Positions 7,013 through 16,255 of a DNA stretch of 18,208 nt are shown here, piece after piece; positions within the stretch are counted from its first letter, which is position 1; each line of letters opens with the position of its first letter. The position numbers were made by a program, and so were the translations under genes. Location: assembly GCA_038331135.1 (NCBI GenBank), contig JBBQOS010000018.1, positions 1 through 18,208 of the forward strand, written 5' to 3'. Source of the DNA: UBA9337 sp038331135. GTDB taxonomy: Bacteria; Patescibacteriota; Minisyncoccia; Moranbacterales; UBA9337. The notes beneath the pieces were generated by a model. That model had not been told where the DNA came from and did not search any database. It was given only the letters and a program-made list of their open reading frames with translations.

Positions 7013-9241
7013 TTATTTTTTAAACTGGGCAGCTTCTAATATTTTAACATAATTTCCCCTACGATTGCCAATAAAAAGAGAAAATTCGGTTTCCTGGGTA
7101 TTATACATTTTTTCAAAATCATAGGGGAGAGAATTTTTGCCACGAGTTTCGTTTAAAATTTTGTTTTTTCGCCCGGAAGAAATAATAAAGTAATCGATAG
7201 TGGGGCTTTCTTTAAAAGAAAGGGAATCATAAAAAGAATCACACTTGCCCACAAAAAAAGAGCAAACCCCCTTTTTATCAGTCCAGACAAATAAATTTTT
7301 AGCATTGGGTAAAGAATTTAGATATTGAGCTGCCTCATATGATCCATCCCCCATATCTTTGACATCGACAGTATAACTTTTTGGCAATAAAAAAGAGGCG
7401 TAGCCGAGATAATGGGGCTGAGTGTTATAAAGAGTAAAAAATCCTATTGATAAAAGAATAATAGCGGTTATTTCAAAGCTATATTTATATTTCAAAAGAT
7501 TGATAGCTTTTAAGATTCCAATTGAGGAGATTATTAAAAGCAATGGATAAAGAATAACTTGATAGCGAATGGTGGATACAACCCCATTAAAGGTAGTGGC
7601 AAAATAATATAATAGAATAAAAATGATAAAGTAAAAAGTTATTTTTGTTTTTAAATCTTGTTTGGGTTTATTTTTAAAAAGGACGTAAAGAGAGCTTAAT
7701 AGGCCCAAGATTACAAAAGGAAGAGAAGCGAAGACTAATGGGTAAAAATTAGCACTAAAAATAGCCAAGAATGGATTGAATCGATAGGATGTTTTGGGCG
7801 AACTAAGAATGGTTTCAAAATCAACCCATTTCATATCCGAATAAGTGTTTAAAAAGGTAAAAATAATAAATATACTAAATAAGCCAGTAATAAATAATTT
7901 TAAGTAGCTTTTATTTTTAAAAAATAAATTGAAAACCGGTTGAGTAATTTTATTTTTAAAAATAAAAATATCGGCAATTAAAATCAAAGCTAAGCCGATA
8001 AAAATTGGAGCAATCGTGACAAAGGCTTGACTTAAGATAGTGCTAGTAAATAATTTTCCTAAACTCACCCAAGTTTCTGGAAATAATAGAAAAAAAGTAA
8101 CTAAAGAAATTAGGATGATTGAGAAAAATTGGATAAAAGATTTTTTTAAATAGCGGGTGATGTTTTCTTCTTTGTCTTTAAATAAATATTCCAAAAAAAT
8201 TAACCCGAAAAAGAAAATATATAAAATATTAGCCACATATTTGGTTAAAATTGAGAGTCCCAATAAAATTCCCGATGCATAGAGCCAAAAACGAGTTTCT
8301 TTTTTGAGAAAAATTAAGTAGGCTAAAATGGTTAAAGGAGCAAAAACCCATAAGATTGCATCAGGATTGATGATGCGACTCATGCCGATTAACATGGGCG
8401 AAGTGCTGATAAGCACAGCGGACAGAAGTGCAGTTTTTTTATCTAATAATTCTTGAATAAAAATATAAAATAAAATTAAGGACAATAAACAAAATATAGC
8501 CAGCGGTAGTCTGAAATATTTATTTAAAGTAAAAATATCTTTTTTTGCTTCAAAACCTTTGATAGCCTTATTGTGTTCTACAGGATGATTTAACAGGCCA
8601 GCACCCGAAATTATAGCTATAGTTATTCCTGGCTTATCGCTAATGGAAGTATTTTTCCAATCCATTTCTCCTACATTTTTCCAAAAATGAGGAATACGAT
8701 CAAGTGTCCAAAGAGGTTCATCTACCCCGGCGTAATTAGCAATATTTTTTAGTTCAAAATAGCCAAATGTGCCGAATGATAAGAATAGAATTAAAAGAGT
8801 GAGAGCACCTTGTTTTTTTAGCCTTCTTAAGGGAGTGCTTTTTATTTTTAATTCTCTTGAAATGAAATTATTTTTAGTCTCTATAAAAAATAAAGCCGCA
8901 ATAACCAAATAAAAACCTGTGGCAAAATAAAATAGAGAATTAATAGCTACTTCCTCATGGATTAGATATAAGCCAATAATAGAAATAATTTCAGTAGGGA
9001 GAAAAATCAAAAGGAATGTTTTTACCAATTGAGATATTTTTTGATTTTTTAAAAATTTCCACCAAATCCATATTAACCCAATAAAACAAGCCCCATATAT
9101 CAAGTAGTGGACTTTGATATTGTCAAAAATCAGCGGAAAAGCGTTGGTAGATTTGCGTTCGATAAAAAAATAGGAATTTAAGGCGAGAATTAAGGATAGC
9201 GCGATTAATATTTTGTATTCAATTTTATTTAGAAAAGCCAT
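7013..9241 (-). CDS. GT-C fold membrane glycosyltransferase with extra N-terminal membrane domain
   Basis: A 742-residue multi-span protein. Residues 1 to about 125 form an extension with about four membrane segments (roughly 10-26, 47-61, 73-93, 104-121). The GT-C core follows from about 145, with the acidic pair in AGVDEPLW (Asp174, Glu175) and a SDKPGITIAIISG segment. The C-terminal external region has YEAAQYLNSLPNA and the cysteine pair VCSFFVGKC. The core is clearly homologous to 5049-6944, which lacks the extension. Expected role: sugar transfer from a polyprenyl-phosphate donor at the outer face of the membrane. The ATG at 9241 has no Shine-Dalgarno. The gene follows a terminator at 9414-9440, so it is probably the first gene of the three-gene GT-C unit. 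Confidence 0.88.
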   Translation of the reverse strand: MAFLNKIEYKILIALSLILALNSYFFIERKSTNAFPLIFDNIKVHYLIYGACFIGLIWIWWKFLKNQKISQLVKTFLLIFLPTEIISIIGLYLIHEEVAINSLFYFATGFYLVIAALFFIETKNNFISRELKIKSTPLRRLKKQGALTLLILFLSFGTFGYFELKNIANYAGVDEPLWTLDRIPHFWKNVGEMDWKNTSISDKPGITIAIISGAGLLNHPVEHNKAIKGFEAKKDIFTLNKYFRLPLAIFCLLSLILFYIFIQELLDKKTALLSAVLISTSPMLIGMSRIINPDAILWVFAPLTILAYLIFLKKETRFWLYASGILLGLSILTKYVANILYIFFFGLIFLEYLFKDKEENITRYLKKSFIQFFSIILISLVTFFLLFPETWVSLGKLFTSTILSQAFVTIAPIFIGLALILIADIFIFKNKITQPVFNLFFKNKSYLKLFITGLFSIFIIFTFLNTYSDMKWVDFETILSSPKTSYRFNPFLAIFSANFYPLVFASLPFVILGLLSSLYVLFKNKPKQDLKTKITFYFIIFILLYYFATTFNGVVSTIRYQVILYPLLLIISSIGILKAINLLKYKYSFEITAIILLSIGFFTLYNTQPHYLGYASFLLPKSYTVDVKDMGDGSYEAAQYLNSLPNAKNLFVWTDKKGVCSFFVGKCDSFYDSLSFKESPTIDYFIISSGRKNKILNETRGKNSLPYDFEKMYNTQETEFSLFIGNRRGNYVKILEAAQFKK

Positions 9242-9357
9242 ATAAATTGTTGAAAATGTTGTAAGTGTTGAAATTGTTTTTGAGAATTTATGAATTTGAA
9301 ATTTTTAATTGTTATATTGTTTTCATATTCCATGATACATGTTTCATATTTGAGTTA

Positions 9358-9363
9358 AGTATA
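9358..9363 (-). promoter_or_regulatory. Possible -10 element for the GT-C unit
   Basis: On the - strand TATACT lies between the upstream terminator and the ATG at 9241. No convincing -35 is seen at the right spacing. The location is right, since a promoter is needed after the terminator, but sequence support is weak. Confidence 0.25.
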
Positions 9364-9413
9364 GCGAAAAATAGGGAAAAAATAAAGTAATTTTTTTGAT
9401 TAATTTTTAAAAT

Positions 9414-9440
9414 AAAAAACAGACCGTTAATCTGTTTTTT
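9414..9440 (-). terminator. Intrinsic terminator after the beta-helix gene
   Basis: AAAAAACAGA and TCTGTTTTTT form ten perfect pairs around a seven-base loop. It begins 13 bases after the stop of the gene at 9454-10404 and ends in a T run on the - strand. A-run and T-run arms make it potentially bidirectional. Confidence 0.9.
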
Positions 9441-9453
9441 TGTGTATGGATTT

Positions 9454-10404
9454 TTATTTAGCGGGGAAGTGGCAAATATCGGAAAATAAGCCTAATTTAT
9501 TTTTACTGAGAACATTACTCTTTAAGGTTGTTGATTGAGACCAAAGTACGGGCTTATTTGATTTTAATTTACTGGGCGTATCGCATGTAATACCATAACG
9601 TTTATTGGAAGTAATTTTATTTCTTTCAATATTATTATTGCTTAGAGAGCTTAAGCCTCCTTGATAGGCCTGAAGAGAGATACCGCTGGCTGAATTCTTA
9701 TAAATTTTATTTTTATCAATTTTTATTTTTGATTTTTCTATTATAAGCTCAATGCCACCTTCTCCATTATCATGAATTTTATTATTTTTTATGCTTCCCA
9801 TGACACTAGCTCTCATATCAATACCTTCTTCGTCATTATCATAAATTTCATTACCAGTGATTTTGACATAGTTGCCTTTTTGTATGTAAATTCCCTTACT
9901 GTCATTTCCGTTTATAGTGCAATTTTTTATCGTAGCAACTCTTTTTTTCGTTGATTCTTCAATTTCAATACCTTTTTTTTTGGTTTTTTGAATTTTGACA
10001 TCACTAATTTCTACTTTGGAATTCTTCTCTACTAAAATTCCAACGTGACCCTTATAAATCTTTAGGTTCTTAATAGTTGTATTATTGCTCATCTTTGCTG
10101 TAGCACTATCAACACCGCCATTGATAATGGTATCATTTTCGTCTTCTCCAAAAATTTCTGTTCCCTCAGATAAGGCAATATTTTCCAGATATTCTCCATT
10201 TTTAACATAGATTTTGCGATGATCCGTATCATTGCTAGTGGCCAAATTGATAGCGTCAGAGATTGTATTAAATGGATTGGTTTCACTACCATCTTTAGCG
10301 CCAGAATTATTTGTGTCCACAAAAATATCATACGCTTGAGCATTAGTTTTTAATCCAGAAAATAAAAGCAAAAATAGCATTAGTGAAAAAATTTTTTTGA
10401 ACAT
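9454..10404 (-). CDS. Secreted right-handed parallel beta-helix protein (NosD/PbH1-like)
   Basis: A 316-residue protein starting with a clear signal peptide (MFKKIFSLMLFLLLFSG..., likely cleavage after NAQA, residue 24). Residues 26-90 match the start of DUF1565-like beta-helix proteins: YDIFVDTNNSG, a GS..NPF.TI..A segment, then YVKNGEY. From about 108 to 275 come repeated short strands of the PbH1 type, such as IKNLKIYKGHVGI, ATIKNCTINGNDSKGI, ITGNEIYDNDEEGI and IKNNKIHDNGEGGI, about 22-24 residues per turn. Such folds bind or cleave polysaccharides, but no catalytic site can be assigned. It ends with a Cys at 311 and a second late Cys at 274. Its own terminator follows. The upstream neighbour is the flippase, 120 bases away. 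The likely place is outside the cell, within or acting on the glycan made by this cluster. Confidence 0.85.
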   Translation of the reverse strand: MFKKIFSLMLFLLLFSGLKTNAQAYDIFVDTNNSGAKDGSETNPFNTISDAINLATSNDTDHRKIYVKNGEYLENIALSEGTEIFGEDENDTIINGGVDSATAKMSNNTTIKNLKIYKGHVGILVEKNSKVEISDVKIQKTKKKGIEIEESTKKRVATIKNCTINGNDSKGIYIQKGNYVKITGNEIYDNDEEGIDMRASVMGSIKNNKIHDNGEGGIELIIEKSKIKIDKNKIYKNSASGISLQAYQGGLSSLSNNNIERNKITSNKRYGITCDTPSKLKSNKPVLWSQSTTLKSNVLSKNKLGLFSDICHFPAK

Positions 10405-10524
10405 AGGTTTTTTTAAAAGATTTGAGTACCTGTTATTTTAAAGCGGTACACTTTTTGTATGATTGTAGCGCTATCCTTGCCAATTAAAAAGTTCTCCCAA
10501 GATGACAAATTCCAAATCTTAATG

Positions 10525-12009
10525 TTATTGTTTTTTTAATATTTTTTTAAATAAATAAAAATCTTCTTTGGTAATTCCTTTTAAAGTATATAATATTCCT
10601 AGATAAAATACAAATAAGATAATTGCTAGAGGGATAAAATAATATTGGTTAGCGGGAATTAAAAATGATATTAAATAAATAATTATTCCGCTTACGCCTA
10701 CCTTTAAAACTTCTTTTATATCAAAGGAAGATTCGAAATGCTTTTTAATATAATAAAGCATTATTAGCATCACAACAAAAGAGGTAACAGTGGTGGCGAT
10801 AGCTGAGCCAAGGATGCTCATTTTTATTATTAAAATATAATTTAAAATAATATTCAATACCAAGCCAAAAAAAGAAATCCACATGGCCACTAAAGTTTTG
10901 CCACCGCCATTAGCTGCGAAACTTAACACATAAAAAATAGTTAAAAATCCCACTCCAAAAACCAAAACTGACATTGGTATTGCGCCAGCGAGATATTTTT
11001 CTCCGTAAAGAATTTTCAGTATTTGACTAGCGTAAACAGATATTAAAATCACCATTGGAGTTAAAAAAATTAGCATAATGCGAAGAGCGTTGCCGATGAT
11101 TTCTTTGGCATTGCTTAAATTATTTCCAGCGCTTTTTCGAGAAACCATTGGCAAGAGGAAAACTGTCATAGCGTAAAAGATATAGTAGGGGATGCGACCG
11201 ACTGTTAAGGAAGCATTATAAATTCCTGTAATGTAGTCATCTTTCAAAATGCCTTTGACTAGATACAAATCAATGCTTATCAAAAGTTCATAGGCTAAAA
11301 AGAAAACTATAATTTGCCAACCATAATTGACTAATTTTTTCCAATGAAAATCAACGTCCAGGTCTTTATCTTTTGGCATTTTGGATATTTTTTCTTTTAT
11401 TTCTTTATCAATCTTAAATTTATCAATTAAAAAAGCAATAACAAAAACAACAAAGGGAGCAATTATATAGCCGGAAATTGAACCATATAATCCAAATAAT
11501 GTAGCCAATCCAATTACAAAAATAATTCTTAAAAAAGAACGGGTGGTTTTTAGTGTAGCTTGGACATTAAATTTATAAAGTCCGGTAAAATAAGAAAAGT
11601 AAAATGAAGCTGCGGCAAAAGCAGGTATTATTAGAGATGAAAATTTAAATAGCGGAGTTAAAGTTGGATCGCCCAATGCCACAGATATCAATGGGGCACT
11701 AAAGTAAAAAATGACAGTAATAAAAGAAATGAGAATAGTTTGAATAACGATGGCTTGTTTTTTAATTTTAAAAATCAAGCGTGGATTGGTTTCAAAAATC
11801 TCGCTGATATACTTGGACATAGCGGTGGGGATGCCATTTCCAATTAGGATGATTACCATTGTGGTTAAAGTAATAATCAAGCCGTAACGTCCATAATCAG
11901 CCGGTCCCAGAATCCTTCCTAAAATAGAATGAATAACAAAACCAGATAGATTAAAAATTATTTCTGAAACAGTAACCCAGATAGCGGATTTAGCAATGTT
12001 GTTTGACAT
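10525..12009 (-). CDS. Polysaccharide flippase, Wzx/MATE (MOP) superfamily
   Basis: A 494-residue protein with about 12-14 hydrophobic segments across its whole length, the usual size for Wzx flippases. The N-terminus (AKSAIWVTVSEIIFNLSGFV, then ILGRILGPADYGRYGL) is typical of the polysaccharide biosynthesis protein family, where G-P-x-D-Y-G follows the first membrane helix. The expected role is to flip a polyprenyl-diphosphate-linked glycan across the membrane. The MurJ branch is less likely, given this N-terminus and the glycosyltransferase neighbours. No Shine-Dalgarno is seen at the ATG. The 177 bases upstream hold no recognised element. Confidence 0.88.
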   Translation of the reverse strand: MSNNIAKSAIWVTVSEIIFNLSGFVIHSILGRILGPADYGRYGLIITLTTMVIILIGNGIPTAMSKYISEIFETNPRLIFKIKKQAIVIQTILISFITVIFYFSAPLISVALGDPTLTPLFKFSSLIIPAFAAASFYFSYFTGLYKFNVQATLKTTRSFLRIIFVIGLATLFGLYGSISGYIIAPFVVFVIAFLIDKFKIDKEIKEKISKMPKDKDLDVDFHWKKLVNYGWQIIVFFLAYELLISIDLYLVKGILKDDYITGIYNASLTVGRIPYYIFYAMTVFLLPMVSRKSAGNNLSNAKEIIGNALRIMLIFLTPMVILISVYASQILKILYGEKYLAGAIPMSVLVFGVGFLTIFYVLSFAANGGGKTLVAMWISFFGLVLNIILNYILIIKMSILGSAIATTVTSFVVMLIMLYYIKKHFESSFDIKEVLKVGVSGIIIYLISFLIPANQYYFIPLAIILFVFYLGILYTLKGITKEDFYLFKKILKKQ

Positions 12010-12186
12010 GTGGTTAATTTAAGGTGTATATGGTATTTAGTATATAGTATTGTGTATAAAATTTCTAATTTGAATTAACTCTAATTTTAGAATAAGAACT
12101 CAAATATGCAAATTTCCATTTTCTTTGTTTGAAATTTATTCGAGTAATTCGGTTTTTTATGCGCAGATTCGAGTTGTATGTAGTAT

Positions 12187-12813
12187 TTATAACAAATTTC
12201 TAATTTCTTGATCCACAGTCGCTAAATCCCTGTCACCATTTACAACTTTCATTTCAAAGATATTAAAAACTTTATCATAAATCATTTTTTTGTCTATCAA
12301 ATATTGTAATCCCTGATCAGGCATACGATCGCGTTGCATAATTAATTCGGGAGTAGCTTTTAGATAAATAGATAGGTGTGGTTTTAAAATTTTTGTAGAG
12401 ATGCGATTTATCGCGTCTTCTTTGTGTCCACTGAGATATTTGATGTTAATCAGCGTGTCATAAAAATATCTATCGCTTAAAATATAATTGTACCCATTGT
12501 TACGTAGCTTGTTACGTAGCAAATAAAAGCGCCAAATGTCTAGGCGTAAAAATAGTTTGCGCAGAAATATTTGTAAAAAGTTTGCTTTAGTAACGCTTTT
12601 TTCTTGTTTTGGGTTTTTAATTTTACATTTACCAAGTAATTTGCAAATCAGACAATATTTATTTTTAAAGGTGTTAATTTTATTAGCTAAGGAAAAATCA
12701 ATCGCGTGAAAATAAAAAACTTTTTTATTCTGGTCTTCAAAATAATTCTTCAATAATTCTATTTGAGTAGACTTTCCACTACCATCTAATCCTGATATTG
12801 TTATTATTTTCAT
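12187..12813 (-). CDS. Thymidylate-kinase-like P-loop protein
   Basis: A 208-residue protein. Walker A is GLDGSGKST at residues 8-16 and SDRYFYDT is at 113-120. This DRY motif and overall layout match dTMP kinases (dTMP + ATP to dTDP). Differences from housekeeping Tmk: residues 50-75 hold a basic insert with three cysteines (Cys54, Cys57, Cys63), and the usual D-R-Y-x-x-S-x-x-A-Y-Q continuation is not kept. The C-terminus ends with a short VNGDRD segment like the Tmk tail. Thymidylate-kinase-like proteins occur in surface-polysaccharide loci, so the substrate may be another nucleotide or a phosphoryl acceptor linked to glycan synthesis. It could also be the only Tmk of a reduced genome. The fold is certain, the substrate is not. 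Confidence 0.75.
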   Translation of the reverse strand: MKIITISGLDGSGKSTQIELLKNYFEDQNKKVFYFHAIDFSLANKINTFKNKYCLICKLLGKCKIKNPKQEKSVTKANFLQIFLRKLFLRLDIWRFYLLRNKLRNNGYNYILSDRYFYDTLINIKYLSGHKEDAINRISTKILKPHLSIYLKATPELIMQRDRMPDQGLQYLIDKKMIYDKVFNIFEMKVVNGDRDLATVDQEIRNLL

Positions 12814-12909
12814 AGTTTACTGTTGTGAATTTTTATAAGGTGAATTCTTTTTCTATGTTATATTCCTTAAATTAAAATTTCAAATATTTTTTAATTTTGA
12901 TATTTATGC

Positions 12910-14409
12910 CTAATACATAAGTACAGCCACCGGTTGCATTTTGGCAACTACATGGGCGACGCCATTAGCTTCAACTCCCTGGATAACTTTGTTGATGTTT
13001 TTATAACGTGCGCTGTCTTGATTGATAACAATCGAAGACTTAGCATTGTAAAGTTTAATGCCCTTGGCTTCCATCTTTGCAAATAGTTCATCTTTATTTT
13101 GAATTGATTTTTCATCAACATTGGTGCCTTTGCCGGTACCGTGCGGAGCGGAATAAAAACTTTCTGCATTTCTGTCGGTGCCTACACAAATATACGCATC
13201 GGTACTCATAGAGGATGGGATAAAGGCCGGCTCTCCAGTTTCTTTGTAAATTGGGTGGCTACCCATTTTTGTCGGACCATAAGCGCGAGAAGTATTGCTA
13301 CGGTGAACTATCACTTCTTTTCCAAAATGTTCTTCTCTCGTGATGGAAATATGGGGAAGATCATAAATCAAATCCAGCTCTAGATTGCGGTTTAACAATT
13401 TTTTTATAGTTTCAGAAATATTGTGTGTTATAACTGCACGATTAGCAGTACCAAAATTGGAAGCGGCTGCTCGCGCGTTCATATAAAGTTTTCCGTCTGC
13501 GCCATCGGCCTCATATTTTAAGAGAGAATCGTCTCTGTCCATATGTTTTTTTATTTTTTCTTGCATTTTTTTGTAAACATCTTTTTTAGTTGTCCGAAAA
13601 GTCATTTTACCCAAAGCAACCATCAGGGATTGAGAAAGATGCTCGCGTTTTTTGGCAGTATGAGTGTACATAGTGTATTGGCCGAGGATGCCACTTCCGG
13701 TGTGAATCATAAAAAGATATTGACCTTTTTTGATGCCCAATTTTTGAGCCGTTTCAATGTCGACGATATCAGTAACTTTCATCAAATCTAAAAAATGATT
13801 GCCAGCCGCACCAATAATACCCAATCGATATTTGGCAAAATGTAAATATAATTTGGGAATGGCGTCAAAAATATCTTGACGCGTCATCTCCTGACCAAAA
13901 AAATTTCCTCCTCCTTGAGTGTTTTCTAGCTCGTTTTTAGTAGTGATGCCCAAGTATTCGATAATCGCTGAGGTTCCTTGGCGACAAATATCCACGACTA
14001 CATCAAAAGGAACTTTGGTTCCTACAAATTTTTTAGTGGGAACAACTTTTACCAATTCTTGAAATAATTTGTCGATTTCTTCCGGAGAAATATTATTTTC
14101 GTTCAAATTGGTTTTTAAAAGACGCATACCGCAATTAGGATCGGAATCATTAACTTGAGGCAAGATATATTTTTCAGAAACAATCGTAGTTCCAGCGGCA
14201 TTTTTGCGCCCTGGTTTTGAACAAACGTCAGGCAATGCCACTGTCTGGCGAAAAAAAATTTCTTGATTGGAGGCGATATCTTCTACTTGATCAAAGGTTT
14301 CTTTTTCTGGTAAAAGGTCTTCACTCATAAAAAAAAGAGCTGGGACGGACATTTTTTCAGTTTTGAATTCTTGTAAGTGCTCGGATTTGGGGGTAATATT
14401 ACTTGACAT
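12910..14409 (-). CDS. rtcB: Divergent RtcB-family protein (RNA ligase homologue)
   Basis: RtcB joins 2',3'-cyclic phosphate or 3'-phosphate RNA ends to 5'-OH ends using Mn and GTP, for tRNA repair or splicing. This 499-residue protein keeps the landmarks: DPNCGMRLL (Asp90, Cys93), GNHFLD (Asn204, His205), IHTGS (His236), NFGTANR (318-324), PHISITREEHFGKE (His353), and APHGTGKG with His423 where the guanylated catalytic histidine is expected. The tail YKNINKVIQGVE...AKMQPVAVLMY is typical. Several normally strict positions have changed. The first motif DVHxGYGxPIGG is here DVCSKPGRKNAAG. The Glu after GNHFL is Asp208. HRKGA is HRSNT. The HN of the metal/guanylate site is HI. Metal ligands thus look intact while nucleotide and RNA contacts are altered. 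It sits between the kinase-like gene and a divergent small gene, with no archease or rtcA in view. Activity may be retained or changed. Confidence 0.85.
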   Translation of the reverse strand: MSSNITPKSEHLQEFKTEKMSVPALFFMSEDLLPEKETFDQVEDIASNQEIFFRQTVALPDVCSKPGRKNAAGTTIVSEKYILPQVNDSDPNCGMRLLKTNLNENNISPEEIDKLFQELVKVVPTKKFVGTKVPFDVVVDICRQGTSAIIEYLGITTKNELENTQGGGNFFGQEMTRQDIFDAIPKLYLHFAKYRLGIIGAAGNHFLDLMKVTDIVDIETAQKLGIKKGQYLFMIHTGSGILGQYTMYTHTAKKREHLSQSLMVALGKMTFRTTKKDVYKKMQEKIKKHMDRDDSLLKYEADGADGKLYMNARAAASNFGTANRAVITHNISETIKKLLNRNLELDLIYDLPHISITREEHFGKEVIVHRSNTSRAYGPTKMGSHPIYKETGEPAFIPSSMSTDAYICVGTDRNAESFYSAPHGTGKGTNVDEKSIQNKDELFAKMEAKGIKLYNAKSSIVINQDSARYKNINKVIQGVEANGVAHVVAKMQPVAVLMY

Positions 14410-14454
14410 ATATTTAATTTTGTTGTATATTGAATTATTGGTTTTTACCGTTTT

Positions 14455-14483
14455 ATGGTAGCATATTATGGTTAAAAAACCAA
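14455..14483 (-). promoter_or_regulatory. Possible promoter of the RtcB-like gene
   Basis: On the - strand: TTGGTT (14478-14483), 17 bases, then TACCAT (14455-14460) preceded by TGC, an extended -10 pattern. The start would fall about 40 bases before the ATG at 14409. On the + strand, TATTAT at 14464-14469 could serve the divergent small gene, but its -35 is poor. Confidence 0.4.
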
Positions 14484-14520
14484 AGAAGTGTAAATTTTTT
14501 TTCTTTTTTCAAAATTTTTT

Positions 14521-14526
14521 AAGGAG
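14521..14526 (+). promoter_or_regulatory. Strong Shine-Dalgarno of the small secreted protein gene
   Basis: AAGGAG lies six bases before the ATG at 14533. It is the only clear Shine-Dalgarno before a gene in the window and fixes the start codon. Confidence 0.85.
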
Positions 14527-14532
14527 AAAATT

Positions 14533-14856
14533 ATGAAAGGTTTTTTTTATTCGTTAGTGGTTGTTTTTAATTTAGTTTTTGCAGAAAATTCTTTTGCTAA
14601 GGAGATGTCTCCTGGCGAAATGAGATTTATAAATTTAAACTCAGCGCAAGTTATGAGCGTCCATTTTAGGGAGATAAAGGGGCGAACTTGCCTGGTGCTC
14701 ATCCGAGATATTCGAGATGGCAAGGAGGTATTTTCTGAGAACATAAGTTTTGATCAGCACCGAGAGGATCGGAATGTGTTTATCGGAAAAAATAAAATAA
14801 CCTTCTTCTATATTTCAAAGGGGCTAACGGTGCTCCTAAATGACGAGGAGGTGTGA
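14533..14856 (+). CDS. Small secreted hypothetical protein
   Basis: A 107-residue protein of unknown family. Residues 1 to about 22 are a signal peptide (MKGFFYSLVVVFNLVFA...), with likely cleavage after SFA (about residue 22). The mature part of about 85 residues is rich in charged residues and predicted strands, e.g. RTCLVLIRDIRDGKEVF and ITFFYISKGLTVLLN, with one cysteine, so a compact beta-rich domain is plausible. It is the only + strand gene in the right 15 kb, divergent from the RtcB-like gene, with its own Shine-Dalgarno and terminator. Its second half uses GC-richer codons (GGG CTA ACG GTG CTC) than its neighbours. Both points suggest a separately acquired gene. Coding status is well supported by the signal peptide plus Shine-Dalgarno; function is unknown. 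Confidence 0.75.
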   Translation: MKGFFYSLVVVFNLVFAENSFAKEMSPGEMRFINLNSAQVMSVHFREIKGRTCLVLIRDIRDGKEVFSENISFDQHREDRNVFIGKNKITFFYISKGLTVLLNDEEV

Positions 14857-14861
14857 TAAAA

Positions 14862-14900
14862 AACAGAGACGGTGTTCGCAAATGCGAATCCCGTCTCTTT
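14862..14900 (+). terminator. Terminator after the small secreted protein gene
   Basis: AGAGACGG pairs with CCGTCTCT, and inside it TTCGCA pairs with TGCGAA around two As, giving a long two-part stem followed by TTT. It starts six bases after the TGA stop. An A-run precedes the stem, so it may also serve the leftward GT4 transcript. Confidence 0.8.
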
Positions 14901-14920
14901 AAATTTTATTGAGATTCAAT

Positions 14921-14949
14921 GTAGAGACGAGGCAGTGCCTCATCTCTAC
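14921..14949. repeat. Palindromic intergenic repeat (GTAGAGACGAGGCA type)
   Basis: GTAGAGACGAGGCA and TGCCTCATCTCTAC form 14 pairs with a single mismatch around one base. It lies between the terminator and the stop of the GT4 gene. From general knowledge, palindromes of the GTAGAGACG...CGTCTCTAC type are scattered between genes in several bacterial groups, including cyanobacteria. Here it may also help to terminate the leftward transcript. Confidence 0.7.
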
Positions 14950-14966
14950 AGTAAGAAGATAATTTT

Positions 14967-16102
<1,136 letters not shown>

Positions 16103-16109
<7 letters not shown>

Positions 16110-16131
16110 TTTTGTTAAATTATGTTATTAT
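16103..16131 (+). promoter_or_regulatory. Near-consensus promoter of the small RNA
   Basis: TTGACA at 16103-16108, a spacer of exactly 17 bases, and TATTAT at 16126-16131 on the + strand. It predicts a start near 16138. The -35 overlaps the start codon of the leftward GT4 gene, so the two units may interfere. Confidence 0.65.
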
Positions 16132-16175
16132 TTAAAATCGTAAGTAATTTACGAAAAGGGAACTTCTGTGCGCTA

Positions 16176-16184
16176 ATAATAGCA
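16176..16184 (-). promoter_or_regulatory. Possible extended -10 for the GT4 gene
   Basis: On the - strand TGCTATTAT is an extended -10, with TTCAAA 17 bases upstream as a poor -35. A start near 16168 would give a 60-base leader. A promoter is needed here, because terminators lie between priA and this gene. Confidence 0.35.
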
Positions 16185-16255
16185 TGTAGAGGTTAAAATT
16201 TGAAGTTTTTTGAAAAATAAGGTTTTTTGACTATGGATAAAATTCTCTCGCAAAT

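Noticed and set aside
13141..13791. Two + strand frames opposite the RtcB-like gene
   Set aside because: They are antisense shadows; the - strand frame has clear family motifs along the same span.
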